DNA from: Bryobacterales bacterium
GTDB taxonomy: Bacteria; Acidobacteriota; Terriglobia; Bryobacterales; Bryobacteraceae
Length of the DNA stretch: 56,799 bases
Reading direction: 5' to 3'
Assembly: GCA_003166865.1 (NCBI GenBank)
Contig: PMUP01000012.1
Coordinates: 1-56,799, forward strand
Shown here: piece by piece, positions 32,697-42,077 of the stretch
Layout: every line of letters starts with the position of its first letter
Position numbering within the stretch: position 1 is the first letter of the stretch
Notes under the pieces: model-generated
Seen by the model: only the letters and a program-made list of their open reading frames with translations
The model's database searches: none
What the model was told of the DNA's origin: nothing
Program-made: the position numbers and the translations under genes

Positions 32697-34469
32697 GTGA
32701 CTAGTTCAACGAAACATGTCGGAGCGCTTGTGGTTTTGGCGCTTCTCATTGTCTGCGTCTCACCAAATGCCAGCGCCCAGAATTGGGCGTCCACTGCTAC
32801 CAAGGCTTTCCCAGTTCGATACCTGACGAATGCAACGTTGGTCGGCCCACTTGCGGATGCCACGTCGATGCACGTTGTTCTGGGTCTGCAGGCACGGAAC
32901 GCTAACCAGATTCAACCAACCCTGAAGGCCATGTTGACGCCGGGCAATTCACTCAACGGAACGTCGCTAACGTTGCAGCAATTCGTTACGCAATTTGGCG
33001 CGACCTCAGCGCAGGTGCAGGCCGTGAAAGATTACCTGTCGGGCATGGGATTCACCGACATAACAGTCGCGGATAATCAGCTTCTCATCGATGCGTACGC
33101 GCCTGCCCGCAACGTGGAATCGGCGTTCAATACTTCTCTTGCACAATACTCGGTAAACGGCGCCAGCGTGTTTGTGAACACTGCCCCCGCGCAAGTCCCC
33201 GCTTCCCTCTCGGGGGTCGTTATCGCAGTGCTGGGACTGAATAACGTTGCGTCGCTGCACACGGACATCACGCGGCTCAGCGTCGGCCCGATGACCGTGC
33301 CGTGCTCGGCGCCCAGCTGCCCGGTGCCTGACGTGAGCAACGAAAGCTACGGCCCGCAGCAATACCAGATTGCATACGATGGCGCGTGTCCATCGGACAA
33401 TCCAACCTGCCCCGCGAAAAACTTCCCGACGGGATCGAAGACCGTTATCGGCATCATCGCGGAGGGCGATCTCACGCAGGTGGTGACGGATTTGCGGACC
33501 TACGAGAAGACCAATGATTTGCCGGAGGTGCCCGTGACCGTGGTGAACGCCGGCGTCGCGAGCGCGGACACGAGCGGCGAAGATGAGTGGGATCTGGATT
33601 CGCAGACGTCCACCGGAATCGCGCAACAAGTGTCGCATCTCTATTTTTATGTCGCCACTTCCATGACCGATTCCGACCTTGCGCTTGCAATCAGCAAAGC
33701 CGTATCTCAGAACAAAGTAAAAGCATTCAACATGTCCTTCGGTGAATGCGAATTTTATCCGTATATCGACGGTTCCATGCTCGTAGACGATGAAGTGTTC
33801 GCCGAAGCCGCATTGCAGGGCATCACTCCGTTTGCATCAGCCGATGACAACGGCTCGGCTTGCCCCGCCGAAGCAACGAATGGCGTGCCCCTTTCCGGAC
33901 CGCCGGACACTTCTTACCCGGCGTCGTCGCCCTATGTGATCGCAGTCGGCGGGACCAATCTTTTCACGAACGCGGACTTCACGTATGATTTCGAAACGGG
34001 CTGGGAAGCCAGCGGCGGCGGCCTCAGTTTGTTTGAAACGGCGCCGTTCTGGCAGAGTTACACGGGCGGTGGGACCACGCCGATCGTTCCCAGCGCCGAG
34101 GCTGGCCAAAGGGGCGTGCCGGATGTGTCGATGTGCGCCGGCGGAACCGAACTTGCGATCTGCTCCGCGAACATTATCGTGGATGGCGTAGCAACACTGG
34201 TGGGCGGGACGAGCCTGTCTTCGCCGCTGGCGATGGGCTCTTGGGCGCGAATTGAAAGCGCGCATAAGAACCAACTCGGCTTTGCCGCGCCGTTGATCTA
34301 TCAGCTTGCGACGAGCGGCCCTCCTCCCACCAGCCCGGATTTCAATGATGTGACCCTGGGAGGGAACGGGTTGTTCACCTGTCTGCCCGGATATGATTAC
34401 GTCACTGGACTCGGGTCATTTGACATCTACAAGATCAGCCAAGTGATTCCGTCGACGTATCCTCAGTAA
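32697..34469 (+). CDS. S53-family (sedolisin/kumamolisin-like) secreted serine-carboxyl peptidase
   Basis: A 590-residue prepro-enzyme. A signal peptide (GALVVLALLIVCVSPNASA) precedes a pro-domain of about 170 residues (MHVVLGLQARN, LTLQQFVTQFGAT, YLSGMGFTDITVADNQLLI). In the catalytic domain EDEWDLDSQTS supplies Glu and the Asp four residues later, ASADDNGS supplies the oxyanion Asp, and GGTSLSSP supplies the nucleophile Ser. The family signature is usually SGTS, so the first residue is changed. A C-terminal calcium site is suggested by DFNDVTLGGNG and YDYVTGLGSFDI. Family members are acid-active endopeptidases. GTG 32697 is supported by the purine-rich site upstream. Confidence 0.9.
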   Translation: MTSSTKHVGALVVLALLIVCVSPNASAQNWASTATKAFPVRYLTNATLVGPLADATSMHVVLGLQARNANQIQPTLKAMLTPGNSLNGTSLTLQQFVTQFGATSAQVQAVKDYLSGMGFTDITVADNQLLIDAYAPARNVESAFNTSLAQYSVNGASVFVNTAPAQVPASLSGVVIAVLGLNNVASLHTDITRLSVGPMTVPCSAPSCPVPDVSNESYGPQQYQIAYDGACPSDNPTCPAKNFPTGSKTVIGIIAEGDLTQVVTDLRTYEKTNDLPEVPVTVVNAGVASADTSGEDEWDLDSQTSTGIAQQVSHLYFYVATSMTDSDLALAISKAVSQNKVKAFNMSFGECEFYPYIDGSMLVDDEVFAEAALQGITPFASADDNGSACPAEATNGVPLSGPPDTSYPASSPYVIAVGGTNLFTNADFTYDFETGWEASGGGLSLFETAPFWQSYTGGGTTPIVPSAEAGQRGVPDVSMCAGGTELAICSANIIVDGVATLVGGTSLSSPLAMGSWARIESAHKNQLGFAAPLIYQLATSGPPPTSPDFNDVTLGGNGLFTCLPGYDYVTGLGSFDIYKISQVIPSTYPQ

Positions 34470-34633
34470 ACTGGTTAGTCGGGGATTTCGGCGCGCCGAT
34501 GTTTTTCGGAGGAAGGTCTTGGCGGCACAAGCGGCTCCGCGCGGATCACGCGCCCGTCAGATCAGCGTTATGCGCGAGATCGCCCGCAAGGAGACCGCGG
34601 ACCATACTATGCTGGTATTGAGGGAGTGATTAT

Positions 34634-34795
34634 ATGATCGAAGATTTACTCCAACCACGGCACCTGCTGGTGATTCTGGTAGTCGCATTGTTTCTGTTCG
34701 GCCCCAAGAAGCTGCCCGAGCTTGGAAAGGGCCTGGCCGAAGGAATTCGGGGATTGAAGAACGCTATCAAACCGAGCTCGCACGATACTGCGTAA
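34634..34795 (+). CDS. tatA: Sec-independent protein translocase subunit TatA/E
   Basis: A 53-residue protein, at the short end of the TatA family. One transmembrane helix (LLVILVVALFLF, 11-22) is followed by the hinge FGPKKLPELGKG and an amphipathic helix GLAEGIRGLKNAI, the diagnostic TatA/E pattern. TatA oligomerises in the cytoplasmic membrane to pass folded twin-arginine proteins. ATG 34634 has GGAG at 34623-34626. tatB and tatC are not adjacent, which is usual in acidobacteria. It lies alone between the S53 peptidase (164 bp away) and a convergent membrane-protein gene. Confidence 0.93.
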   Translation: MIEDLLQPRHLLVILVVALFLFGPKKLPELGKGLAEGIRGLKNAIKPSSHDTA

Positions 34796-34834
34796 GTTCA
34801 GCCAAGAGGACGTGGTGGTGTTCCAGAATCAGGC

Positions 34835-36184
34835 CTAGTTTTTCGGCGTGCTCGCAGCGTCAGCGACATTCCTCAACCGCTCGATGCCGACCCGTGCGAT
34901 GCGGTTGTGATCCATCCCTAAAATCGTGAACTTGCGGCGTCCATATTCCAGCGCTTCACCGGGTTTGGGAATGTAGCCGAGTTGAAACAGCAGAAATCCG
35001 GCCAAGGTTTCAAAGCCCGCGTCGCCGGGGAGCTCCAAGCCGTATTGCGTATCGAGGTCGCGGATCGTGATGGCGCCGTCCACCTCGATCAGCGGCGCTT
35101 CGGCGGCCGGACGAGGCCGCTTCACGTCGTGCTCGTCACCGATCTCGCCGAAAATCTGCTCGAGCGCGTCTTCGAGCGTCACTAACCCGACGATAGTGCC
35201 GAACTCGTCCACTACGATGGCCATATGCGTGTGCGTGGTGCGGAATTCCTCGATCAGATCGTTCAACGGCTTGGTCTCCGGCACCACCAGCGGCTTGCGC
35301 AACACGCGCGAGAGATGGAACGGACGCAGCGCGCGCTTCCTCGCGTTTGCGACGCGGCGTTCTTCCCAGATTCGCATCATGTCTTTGTAGTGCACGAAGC
35401 CGATAATATGTTCGGCAACGCCCTCATACACCGGCAGCCGTGAATATTCGTGTTCGCGCATGCGTCGTAGAACCTGGTCCAGACTGGCGTCCACGGAAAC
35501 AGAAACGACGGCGTTCCGTGGCACCATGATTTCACGGGCGTAATAGTTCGGCAGCTCGAGCAGCGCTTGGATGGCGTCCTCTTCAAAGCGATGAAGATGC
35601 CCTTCGGTGCGGCTGGAGCTGATGATGAACTTCAACTCCTCGGCCGAATGGCCGCCGCCGCCATGGCCGCCCCGCAGGCCGATCCATCGCGAAATGGTGG
35701 CGGCCGATGCTTCCGCAAAGAATGTCAACGGCGCAGATACGCGGGAGAAAACCAAGAGCGCGGGCGCCACCAGGACCGCCATGCGATCGGCCTTTTCCAG
35801 GGCAAGATTCTTGGGCACCACTTCTCCAAAAACGATATGCGCATAGCTGATGAGCAGGAAGGCCAAGGCGAAACTCACGCCGTGCCAAAACGTTGCGAAG
35901 CGAGGCAGTATGAGCGGATGAAACGCCGACTCCAGCAACTGGTAGACGCTGTTTTCGCCGGCCCACCCGAGACCCAGGCTGGCGAGGGTCACTCCCGCCT
36001 GCGTCATGGAAAGCAGACGCGATGGATTTGCAAGCAGAGTGAGCGCCGCTTGCGCGCCCACGTGTCCCTCTTCTGCCAGCGCGCGCAGCCGGCTTTTGCG
36101 TACCGACACCAACGCGACCTCGGCTGTGGCGAAGAACCCGTTGAGCAGCAGTACCGCGGCCAGGATGACAAAGCGGTAGGACAT
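34835..36184 (-). CDS. CNNM/CorC/HlyC-type membrane protein with paired CBS domains
   Basis: A 449-residue protein. The N-terminal DUF21/CNNM transmembrane domain (1-190) has helices FVILAAVLLLNGFFATAE, MTQAGVTLASLGLGW and AFLLISYAHIVFGEVVPKNLAL, the last being a family signature. Two CBS motifs follow: MVPRNAVVSVSVDASLDQVLRRMREHEYSRLPVYEG and the later MAIVVDEFGTIVGLVTLEDALEQIFGEI. A C-terminal CorC_HlyC domain (LEYGRRKFTILGMDHNRI) closes the protein. The family is linked to magnesium or cobalt efflux and is often misnamed haemolysin. It is divergent from the penicillin-acylase homologue, with only 20 bp between the start codons. Confidence 0.93.
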   Translation of the reverse strand: MSYRFVILAAVLLLNGFFATAEVALVSVRKSRLRALAEEGHVGAQAALTLLANPSRLLSMTQAGVTLASLGLGWAGENSVYQLLESAFHPLILPRFATFWHGVSFALAFLLISYAHIVFGEVVPKNLALEKADRMAVLVAPALLVFSRVSAPLTFFAEASAATISRWIGLRGGHGGGGHSAEELKFIISSSRTEGHLHRFEEDAIQALLELPNYYAREIMVPRNAVVSVSVDASLDQVLRRMREHEYSRLPVYEGVAEHIIGFVHYKDMMRIWEERRVANARKRALRPFHLSRVLRKPLVVPETKPLNDLIEEFRTTHTHMAIVVDEFGTIVGLVTLEDALEQIFGEIGDEHDVKRPRPAAEAPLIEVDGAITIRDLDTQYGLELPGDAGFETLAGFLLFQLGYIPKPGEALEYGRRKFTILGMDHNRIARVGIERLRNVADAASTPKN

Positions 36185-36204
36185 AAGCGAGCTAGGACGC
36201 GGAG

Positions 36205-38463
36205 ATGAAACGCCGGTACGTTAGAATCGTCCCAGTGCGTCCCCTCAGAATGGACCTTGGAAAAGCCCTGAAGTTCATCAACTTGAGCATAGCGGTTTTG
36301 CTCGTGCTTGGTCTCGGCGCGGTGTATTGGTTTGCGTATCGTCCCTTGCCGAAAACTTCCGGACAGATCCCCGCTCCCATCTCCGCGCAAGCGGCCGTGG
36401 AACGCGACGCGCTCGGCGTTCCGCATATTTCCGCCGCCCGCTGGGAGGACGCGATCTTTTTGCAAGGCTACGTCACCGCGCAGGATCGCTTATGGCAGAT
36501 GGACGCGCTCCGGCGGCTGGCGGCGGGCGAATTGTCCGAAGTGTTGGGAGCATCAACGCTGGAAGTAGATCGGGATGCGCGGCGCCTCCGTTTGCGCCGG
36601 GTAGCGGAACAGCACGCTCGCGCGTTGCCTGCCGGGGATCGAGCCCTGATCGCGGCCTACGCTCGTGGAGTGAACTACTTCATCGAAACGCATCGCGGAG
36701 AGCTTCCGGTTGAATTCACTCTGCTGCGCTACGATCCCCGGCCGTGGACCATCGCGGATAGCATCCTGTGCGGGCTCGAGATGTATCGCGAGCTGACCAC
36801 CACCTGGCGCGATGAGCTGCGCAAGGAGGCCATGCTATCCGGCGGTGATGCGGCCAAGGTGAATCTGCTGTTCCCGGCGCGCGGCGGCGCCGAGTTCCAG
36901 CCTGGCTCGAATGCCTGGGTCCTGGCGGGCAAACTGACCGCAAGCGGCAAGCCGATTCTTGCGAACGATCCGCACCTGGAGTGGTCCGTGCCCGCCGCCT
37001 GGTATCAAGTGCATCTCAAAGCGCCGGGCCTGAACGTCACTGGAGTTTCGCTGCCGGGACTTCCCTGCGTGATTGTCGGCCATAACACTAGCATCGCTTG
37101 GGGTGTGACAAATCTCGGCTTCGACGTGCAGGATTTATATGCCGAGAGAATCGACCAGCAAACTGGCCGTTATCTCTTCCGCGGCCAGGTGGAGCAGGCG
37201 CGTTCTGAGTCGGAGTGGATTCGAGTGAAGAATGCGCGGCCGGTGGAATTTCGGCAGTGGGTGACGCGGCACGGTCCGGTGGCGTTCTCGGAGAACGGAC
37301 ATTATTTCGCGCTGCGCTGGGCCGCGGCCGAGCCCGATGGATTCGCGTTTCCGTTTCTCGATCTAAACCGCGCTCGCAATTGGGCCGAGTTTACCGCTGC
37401 CCTCGCGCGCTATCCCGGTCCCAGCCAAAACTTCGTGTACGCCGACGTGGACGGCAACATCGGCTATCAGGCGGCAGGCCGGCTTCCCATCCGCAAGAAC
37501 TACAATGGTGACCTGCCGGCCGACGGCAGTTCGGGTGATTTCGAATGGGACGGCTTCATTCCGTTCGAGCAGTTGCCGGCGTTCTACAATCCGCCGCGCG
37601 GCTGGATCGTGACTGCAAATCAAAACCCGTTCCCAATGGATTATCCTTACCGCGTCAACGGGGAATTCGGTCCGCCGTATCGCTCGACGGAGATTCGCGA
37701 CCGGCTCACTTCGCGCAGCGGTTGGAAGCCGCAGGACATACTGGCCGTGCAGAAGGACGTGTATTCTTCGTTCGCCAGCCATTTGGCGCACGAAATCGTA
37801 AATGCGTATGATCAGGCCAAGCCGGCCAAACCGGAGCTGCGCGCGGCCGTGGCGCTGCTCCGATCGTGGACCGGACAGATGGAGAAGCAGACCCCCGCGC
37901 CGCTTCTCTTCGTTCTCACATACCAACAACTCGAGAAGCGGGCGGTGAAGGCCGCCTGGCCCGGACCAACTGACATGTACCAAGCCATCCTGGCGCCGGC
38001 CGCGATCCAGAACATCATCGATTCGAACAGCCGGCTCTTTTTTCGCGATACCAATCAAGCGCTGCTGGAAGCGCTCGCGGCAGCCATTGAAGAAGGCAGA
38101 CGCACGCAAGGCAGCAACTTGGCGCGCTGGGACTACGGCCGCTACAACCTGCTCACCATAAAACATCCCGTGGGAAGCCGGTTGCCGCTGATCGGGACGT
38201 ATTTCAACATCGGACCGGTGGAGATGAGCGGATCATCGACAACCATCAAGCAGACTTCGGCGGCGCTCGGCCCATCCATGCGATTCGTCGCGGATCTGGC
38301 AAACTGGGATGGATCGTTGAACAGCATAGATATTGGGCAGTCCGGACAAATTCTGTCGCGGCACTACAAGGACCAATGGGATGCCTACTATGTAGGGCGC
38401 AGCTTCCCGATGCAGTTTGACAAGGTGGAGGCGAAGGACACGCTGATCGTAAATCCGCAGTAG
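36205..38463 (+). CDS. Penicillin acylase-family Ntn-hydrolase, membrane-anchored
   Basis: A 752-residue precursor. The N-terminal segment INLSIAVLLVLGLGAVYWF (26-44) is a signal anchor; ATG 36250 is an alternative start that keeps it. The alpha-chain region starts VERDALGVPHISAARWEDAIFLQGY and runs to the autocatalytic site, where Gly234-Ser235 in FQPGSNAWVL would give Ser235 as N-terminal nucleophile of the beta chain. GKPILANDPHLEW and GHNTSIAWGVTN are further conserved blocks. Family members cleave amides such as penicillins, cephalosporins or acyl-homoserine lactones; the substrate here is unknown. A second homologue lies 10.8 kb away. Confidence 0.92.
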   Translation: MKRRYVRIVPVRPLRMDLGKALKFINLSIAVLLVLGLGAVYWFAYRPLPKTSGQIPAPISAQAAVERDALGVPHISAARWEDAIFLQGYVTAQDRLWQMDALRRLAAGELSEVLGASTLEVDRDARRLRLRRVAEQHARALPAGDRALIAAYARGVNYFIETHRGELPVEFTLLRYDPRPWTIADSILCGLEMYRELTTTWRDELRKEAMLSGGDAAKVNLLFPARGGAEFQPGSNAWVLAGKLTASGKPILANDPHLEWSVPAAWYQVHLKAPGLNVTGVSLPGLPCVIVGHNTSIAWGVTNLGFDVQDLYAERIDQQTGRYLFRGQVEQARSESEWIRVKNARPVEFRQWVTRHGPVAFSENGHYFALRWAAAEPDGFAFPFLDLNRARNWAEFTAALARYPGPSQNFVYADVDGNIGYQAAGRLPIRKNYNGDLPADGSSGDFEWDGFIPFEQLPAFYNPPRGWIVTANQNPFPMDYPYRVNGEFGPPYRSTEIRDRLTSRSGWKPQDILAVQKDVYSSFASHLAHEIVNAYDQAKPAKPELRAAVALLRSWTGQMEKQTPAPLLFVLTYQQLEKRAVKAAWPGPTDMYQAILAPAAIQNIIDSNSRLFFRDTNQALLEALAAAIEEGRRTQGSNLARWDYGRYNLLTIKHPVGSRLPLIGTYFNIGPVEMSGSSTTIKQTSAALGPSMRFVADLANWDGSLNSIDIGQSGQILSRHYKDQWDAYYVGRSFPMQFDKVEAKDTLIVNPQ

Positions 38464-38466
38464 GCA

Positions 38467-38490
38467 GATCCGTGTTTATCTGCATTCATC
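38467..38490. repeat. Leader element, inverted degenerate copy of the next gene's start
   Basis: The 24 bases between the acylase stop and the GxxExxY gene, read on the minus strand, give ATGAATGCAGATAAACACGG, encoding MNADKHG. The downstream gene itself starts MNIDQHG at 38551. Aligned over 23 bases, 16 match, in opposite orientation. I have a memory, not checkable here, of very similar sequences upstream of this gene family in other bacteria. Confidence 0.45.
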
Positions 38491-38550
38491 GGCGGCCAAT
38501 AATGTTTGGAGAGGCATTGGTTCGGCACGGCACATTTATATGAGCCGCTG

Positions 38551-38952
38551 ATGAACATCGATCAACATGGATTCTTCGATTCGTTGACAGAGAGCGTCCT
38601 CGGTGCCGTCTTTGAGGTCTCAAACACGTTGGGCGCCGGTTTCCTCGAGAAAGTCTACGAACGTGCGCTGCCCAGGGAACTCAGCATTCGCGGCATCCGA
38701 GCCACGACCCAAGCGTTGTTTCCAGTTTGTTACAAAGATCACTGCGTCGGAGAATACTTCGCCGATATCCTCGTGGAAGACGTACTAGTGATCGAACTGA
38801 AATGTGTTGAGCGCCTTGCTAGCGAACACACCGCCCAATGCATCAACTATCTCCGAGCGTCGGGCCGGACCCTTTGCCTTCTCGTCAATTTCCAGAAGCC
38901 CAAAGTCGAGTGGAAGCGTATCGTGTTTGGGTTTCAGCTTGCCGAGCGCTAA
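38551..38952 (+). CDS. GxxExxY-family protein (PD-(D/E)XK nuclease superfamily)
   Basis: A 133-residue protein from ATG 38551; an in-frame TTG at 38506 is less likely because family members begin near MNxDxHG. The family motif is Gly30-Phe-Leu-Glu33-Lys-Val-Tyr36 in GAGFLEKVYERAL. The nuclease-fold signature is Asp72 in EYFADILVEDVLVIELK with Glu82 and Lys84 as the ExK element, followed by a QCINYL helix. Pfam groups these with the PD-(D/E)XK superfamily, but no activity is established to my knowledge. The family is scattered and often multicopy in acidobacteria, planctomycetes and others. Its stop overlaps the stop of the RND pump by 4 nt. Confidence 0.9.
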   Translation: MNIDQHGFFDSLTESVLGAVFEVSNTLGAGFLEKVYERALPRELSIRGIRATTQALFPVCYKDHCVGEYFADILVEDVLVIELKCVERLASEHTAQCINYLRASGRTLCLLVNFQKPKVEWKRIVFGFQLAER

Positions 38953-41900
38953 GCGATGGTGGGTTGGGGCAACGCCTGCTTCGCGCGCTGCTTGTGGTGC
39001 TGGATCTTTTCGAGCACTGCGGCCATGTACGTGTAAAACACCGGCGTCAGATAGAGTGTCACCAACTGCGAGAACAGCAGGCCTCCGACCACGACCAGTC
39101 CGAGCGGTTGCCGAGCTTCGCCGCCCGCGCCGTAGCCCAGCGCGATGGGAACTGCGCCCAGCAGCGCCGCCATGGTGGTCATCATGATTGGCCGGAAGCG
39201 GATCAGGCAGCCTTCATAGATCGCCTTCATGGGCGTGAAGCCTTGGTTCCGTTCTGCCTCAAGAGCGAAGTCGATCTGCATGATGGCGTTCTTTTCGACG
39301 ATACCAATGAGCATGATCAGGCCGACGAACGCGTAAATGTTCAAGTCCATGCGGAACAGGTAGAGCGTGAGCAGCGCCCCGAAGCCGGCCGACGGCAGTC
39401 CGGAGAGAATCGTCAGCGGATGAATGTAGCTCTCGTAGAGAATTCCGAGCACGATATAAACCACCAGGATCGCGACAATCAGCAGGACCCACAGATTTCC
39501 GAGCGAGCTTTGGAAGGCTTTGGCGGAGCCTTGAAAGTCCGTAGTGATTCCGGATGGCAAGGTCTGACTTGCGAGATCCTGCACCTTCGAAACCACGTTG
39601 CCCAGTGCCGCGCCAGGCTTCAAGTTGAACGAAACGGTCACCGCGTTGAGTTGCCCGTAATGATTGATGGTCTGCGGCCCGGTATTCTGCTCGAGCTTGG
39701 CGAGGGTGTCTAGCGGAATCAGCGGGCCATTTGAAGACTTAAAGTAGAGCAACGAAAGCGCGTGCGGATCGGCCTGGTATTGCGGCTTGAGTTCGAGCAG
39801 AACCTTGTATTCGTTGATGGCGGCGTAAATGGTGGAGACCCAGCGCGGTCCGTAGGCGTCGTAGAAGGCATTCTCAATGGCGTCCGCGTTCACTTGCAAA
39901 GCAGCGGCTTTGTCGCGGTCGATGGTCACGTTGACTTGTGGGGCCAGGATGGCGAGGTCGCTGGTGACGTCCTCTACTTCGGGCAGCTTCTCGATTTCAC
40001 GTTGCAGCTGCGCGGCGCCCTTGTACAGCTCTGCTTTGTCGGGCGACTGCATCGAGAACTGATACAAGCTCTTCGTTACTTGGCCCCCGATCCGGATGGT
40101 GGGAGGGTTTTGCACGTAGACGCGCATCCCCGGAAAAGTGGCGAGACTCGGCCGCAGATCCGCGATGATTGCATTCACCAGCTTCTTGCGCTCCGAGCGT
40201 GGCTTCAGATGCACGACCAGCTCGCCGTAGTTGGGGCCGCCGAGCGTTGACGCGGACGTGCCGCCGACAGTGGACATCAATGCTTGGATATCGGGGTTGG
40301 TGCGGAACACTTCGGCGACGCGCTTTTGATAGTCCACCATTTGGTAATACGAGGTGCCTTGCGCGGCCTCCGTGACGGCGTAGATCTGATCGGTGTCCTG
40401 ATCCGGGATGAAGCCCTTGGGGATCTTGACGAACATGACCACGGTCCCGGCCAGCACCAACAAGGAAGCAGCCATGGTCAGGGCGCGCTGTCGCAAGACG
40501 GCTTTGAGCGTGCGATCGTAGACGCGCAGCAAGGCCTCGAAGAACCGCTCGGTGATGCGATAAAACCAGGACCGCTTCTGCTCTTCGGGCGACCGCAGGA
40601 AGCGCGAGCACAGCATGGGCGTCAGCGTTACGGACACGATGCCGGAGATCAGAATCGCCACGCAAATAGTGACCGCAAATTCACGGAACAGCCGGCCCAG
40701 GATTCCGCCCAGGAACAAGACGGGGATGAAGACCGCGGCGAGCGACAGCGTCATCGAAACGATGGTGAAGCCGATCTCCTTCGATCCCGTGAGCGCGGCG
40801 TACAATGGTTTCTCACCCATTTCCATGTGACGGAAAATGTTTTCGAGCATCACGATGGCGTCGTCCACCACGAAGCCGATGGAAAGAATCAGCGCCATCA
40901 TGGACAGGTTGTCCAAGCTGTAATGCACCAGGTACATGATGGCGAACGTTCCGATGATGGAGAAGGGCAGCGCCAGGCTCGGAATCACGGTGGCCGAGAC
41001 GTTGCGCAGGAACAGGAAGATCACCATCACCACCAGGGCGAGCGTCAGGAACATAGTGGACAGCACGTCCTTGTACGACTCGCGAATCGTGTCGGAACGG
41101 TCGTACAGAATGTCCATTTTCACCGACGCGGGGATCTCGGCCCGGAATGTCGGCAACAGATTCTTCACCGCGTTGGTAACGGCGATGGTGTTGGTGCCCG
41201 GCTGCCGCTGCACACCCAGCACGATGGCGCGCTGGCTGCCTTGCTTGGTGTAGAACCAGGAAGCCGTTTTGTCGTCCTCCACGCTGTCGATGACGTTGCC
41301 GAGTTGCTCCAAACGCACCGGCGATCCGTTGCGATACGCGACGATCAGCGGCCGGTACTGCGCCGCGCTCATCAACTGCCCGGTCGCCTGCAAAGTAAAA
41401 GCCCGCTGCGGCCCGATGATGCTTCCGGTCGGCAGGTTGACGTTCCAGCCCGACAGCGCGGTCTGAACTTCATTGATGCCGATCTGGCGCGAGGCGAGCA
41501 GGTGCGGATCCAGCTGCGCATGCACCGCGTACTTCTGCGCGCCCAACACCTGCACTTGCGCGACTCCGCTGACCATCGAAATGCGCTGGGCAATGCGGGT
41601 TTCGGCGTATTCGTCCAGCGTCCATAGCGGCAGGGTTTGCGATGTGATGGCGAGATACAGAATCGGCTGATCGGCGGGATTCACCTTGGTGAACGTGGGC
41701 GGCGTGGGCATGCCCGCCGGCAGCAGGCGCGCGGCCTGCGTGATGGCCGATTGCACGTCCACCGCCGCGCCATCCAGGCTCTTGGTGAGGACGAATTCGA
41801 GCGTGACCTGCGTGGAGCCCAGCGAGTTGGTGGACGTCATCGAATCCAGTCCCGAGATATTCGAGAACTGGTTCTCGAGCGGAGTGGCCACCGCCGATGC

Positions 41901-42077
41901 CATGGTGTCCGGGCTCGCACCGGGCAAACTCGCCGTGACCAGCAGCGTGGGAAAGTCGACATTCGGAAGATCGCTGACTGGGAGCGAGCGGTACGCCACC
42001 AGGCCGAACAAGGCGATCGCCGCCATCATCAAGCTGGTGGCGATGGGCCGGCGGATGAATGTTTCCGAGAAGTTCAT
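38949..42077 (-). CDS. RND efflux transporter, MdtC-like (second pump subunit)
   Basis: A 1042-residue inner-membrane pump of the AcrB/MdtBC group. It starts FSETFIRRPIATSLMMAAIAL, then carries the porter-domain blocks LPNVDFPTLLVTASLPGASP and NPADQPILYLAITSQ. The proton-relay Asp pair lies in IGFVVDDAIVMLENI. Large periplasmic loops, the internal duplication and FRPIMMTTMAALLGAVPIAL complete the standard 12-helix RND layout. Its ATG directly abuts the TAA of the first pump gene, with no gap. Together with the adaptor the operon matches MdtABC, where two pumps form a heterotrimer exporting bile salts, novobiocin or similar; the substrate here is unknown. Confidence 0.95.
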   Translation of the reverse strand: MNFSETFIRRPIATSLMMAAIALFGLVAYRSLPVSDLPNVDFPTLLVTASLPGASPDTMASAVATPLENQFSNISGLDSMTSTNSLGSTQVTLEFVLTKSLDGAAVDVQSAITQAARLLPAGMPTPPTFTKVNPADQPILYLAITSQTLPLWTLDEYAETRIAQRISMVSGVAQVQVLGAQKYAVHAQLDPHLLASRQIGINEVQTALSGWNVNLPTGSIIGPQRAFTLQATGQLMSAAQYRPLIVAYRNGSPVRLEQLGNVIDSVEDDKTASWFYTKQGSQRAIVLGVQRQPGTNTIAVTNAVKNLLPTFRAEIPASVKMDILYDRSDTIRESYKDVLSTMFLTLALVVMVIFLFLRNVSATVIPSLALPFSIIGTFAIMYLVHYSLDNLSMMALILSIGFVVDDAIVMLENIFRHMEMGEKPLYAALTGSKEIGFTIVSMTLSLAAVFIPVLFLGGILGRLFREFAVTICVAILISGIVSVTLTPMLCSRFLRSPEEQKRSWFYRITERFFEALLRVYDRTLKAVLRQRALTMAASLLVLAGTVVMFVKIPKGFIPDQDTDQIYAVTEAAQGTSYYQMVDYQKRVAEVFRTNPDIQALMSTVGGTSASTLGGPNYGELVVHLKPRSERKKLVNAIIADLRPSLATFPGMRVYVQNPPTIRIGGQVTKSLYQFSMQSPDKAELYKGAAQLQREIEKLPEVEDVTSDLAILAPQVNVTIDRDKAAALQVNADAIENAFYDAYGPRWVSTIYAAINEYKVLLELKPQYQADPHALSLLYFKSSNGPLIPLDTLAKLEQNTGPQTINHYGQLNAVTVSFNLKPGAALGNVVSKVQDLASQTLPSGITTDFQGSAKAFQSSLGNLWVLLIVAILVVYIVLGILYESYIHPLTILSGLPSAGFGALLTLYLFRMDLNIYAFVGLIMLIGIVEKNAIMQIDFALEAERNQGFTPMKAIYEGCLIRFRPIMMTTMAALLGAVPIALGYGAGGEARQPLGLVVVGGLLFSQLVTLYLTPVFYTYMAAVLEKIQHHKQRAKQALPQPTIA

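Noticed and set aside
34482-34633. Short ORF between the S53 peptidase and tatA
   Set aside because: Its translation is Arg-rich without a ribosome-binding site and overlaps the region just upstream of tatA; it is probably untranslated leader.
40284-41627. Long plus-strand ORF opposite the RND pump (447 residues)
   Set aside because: It lies wholly antisense to a complete RND transporter and its product is His/Arg/Gln-rich noise, a usual shadow in GC-rich DNA.
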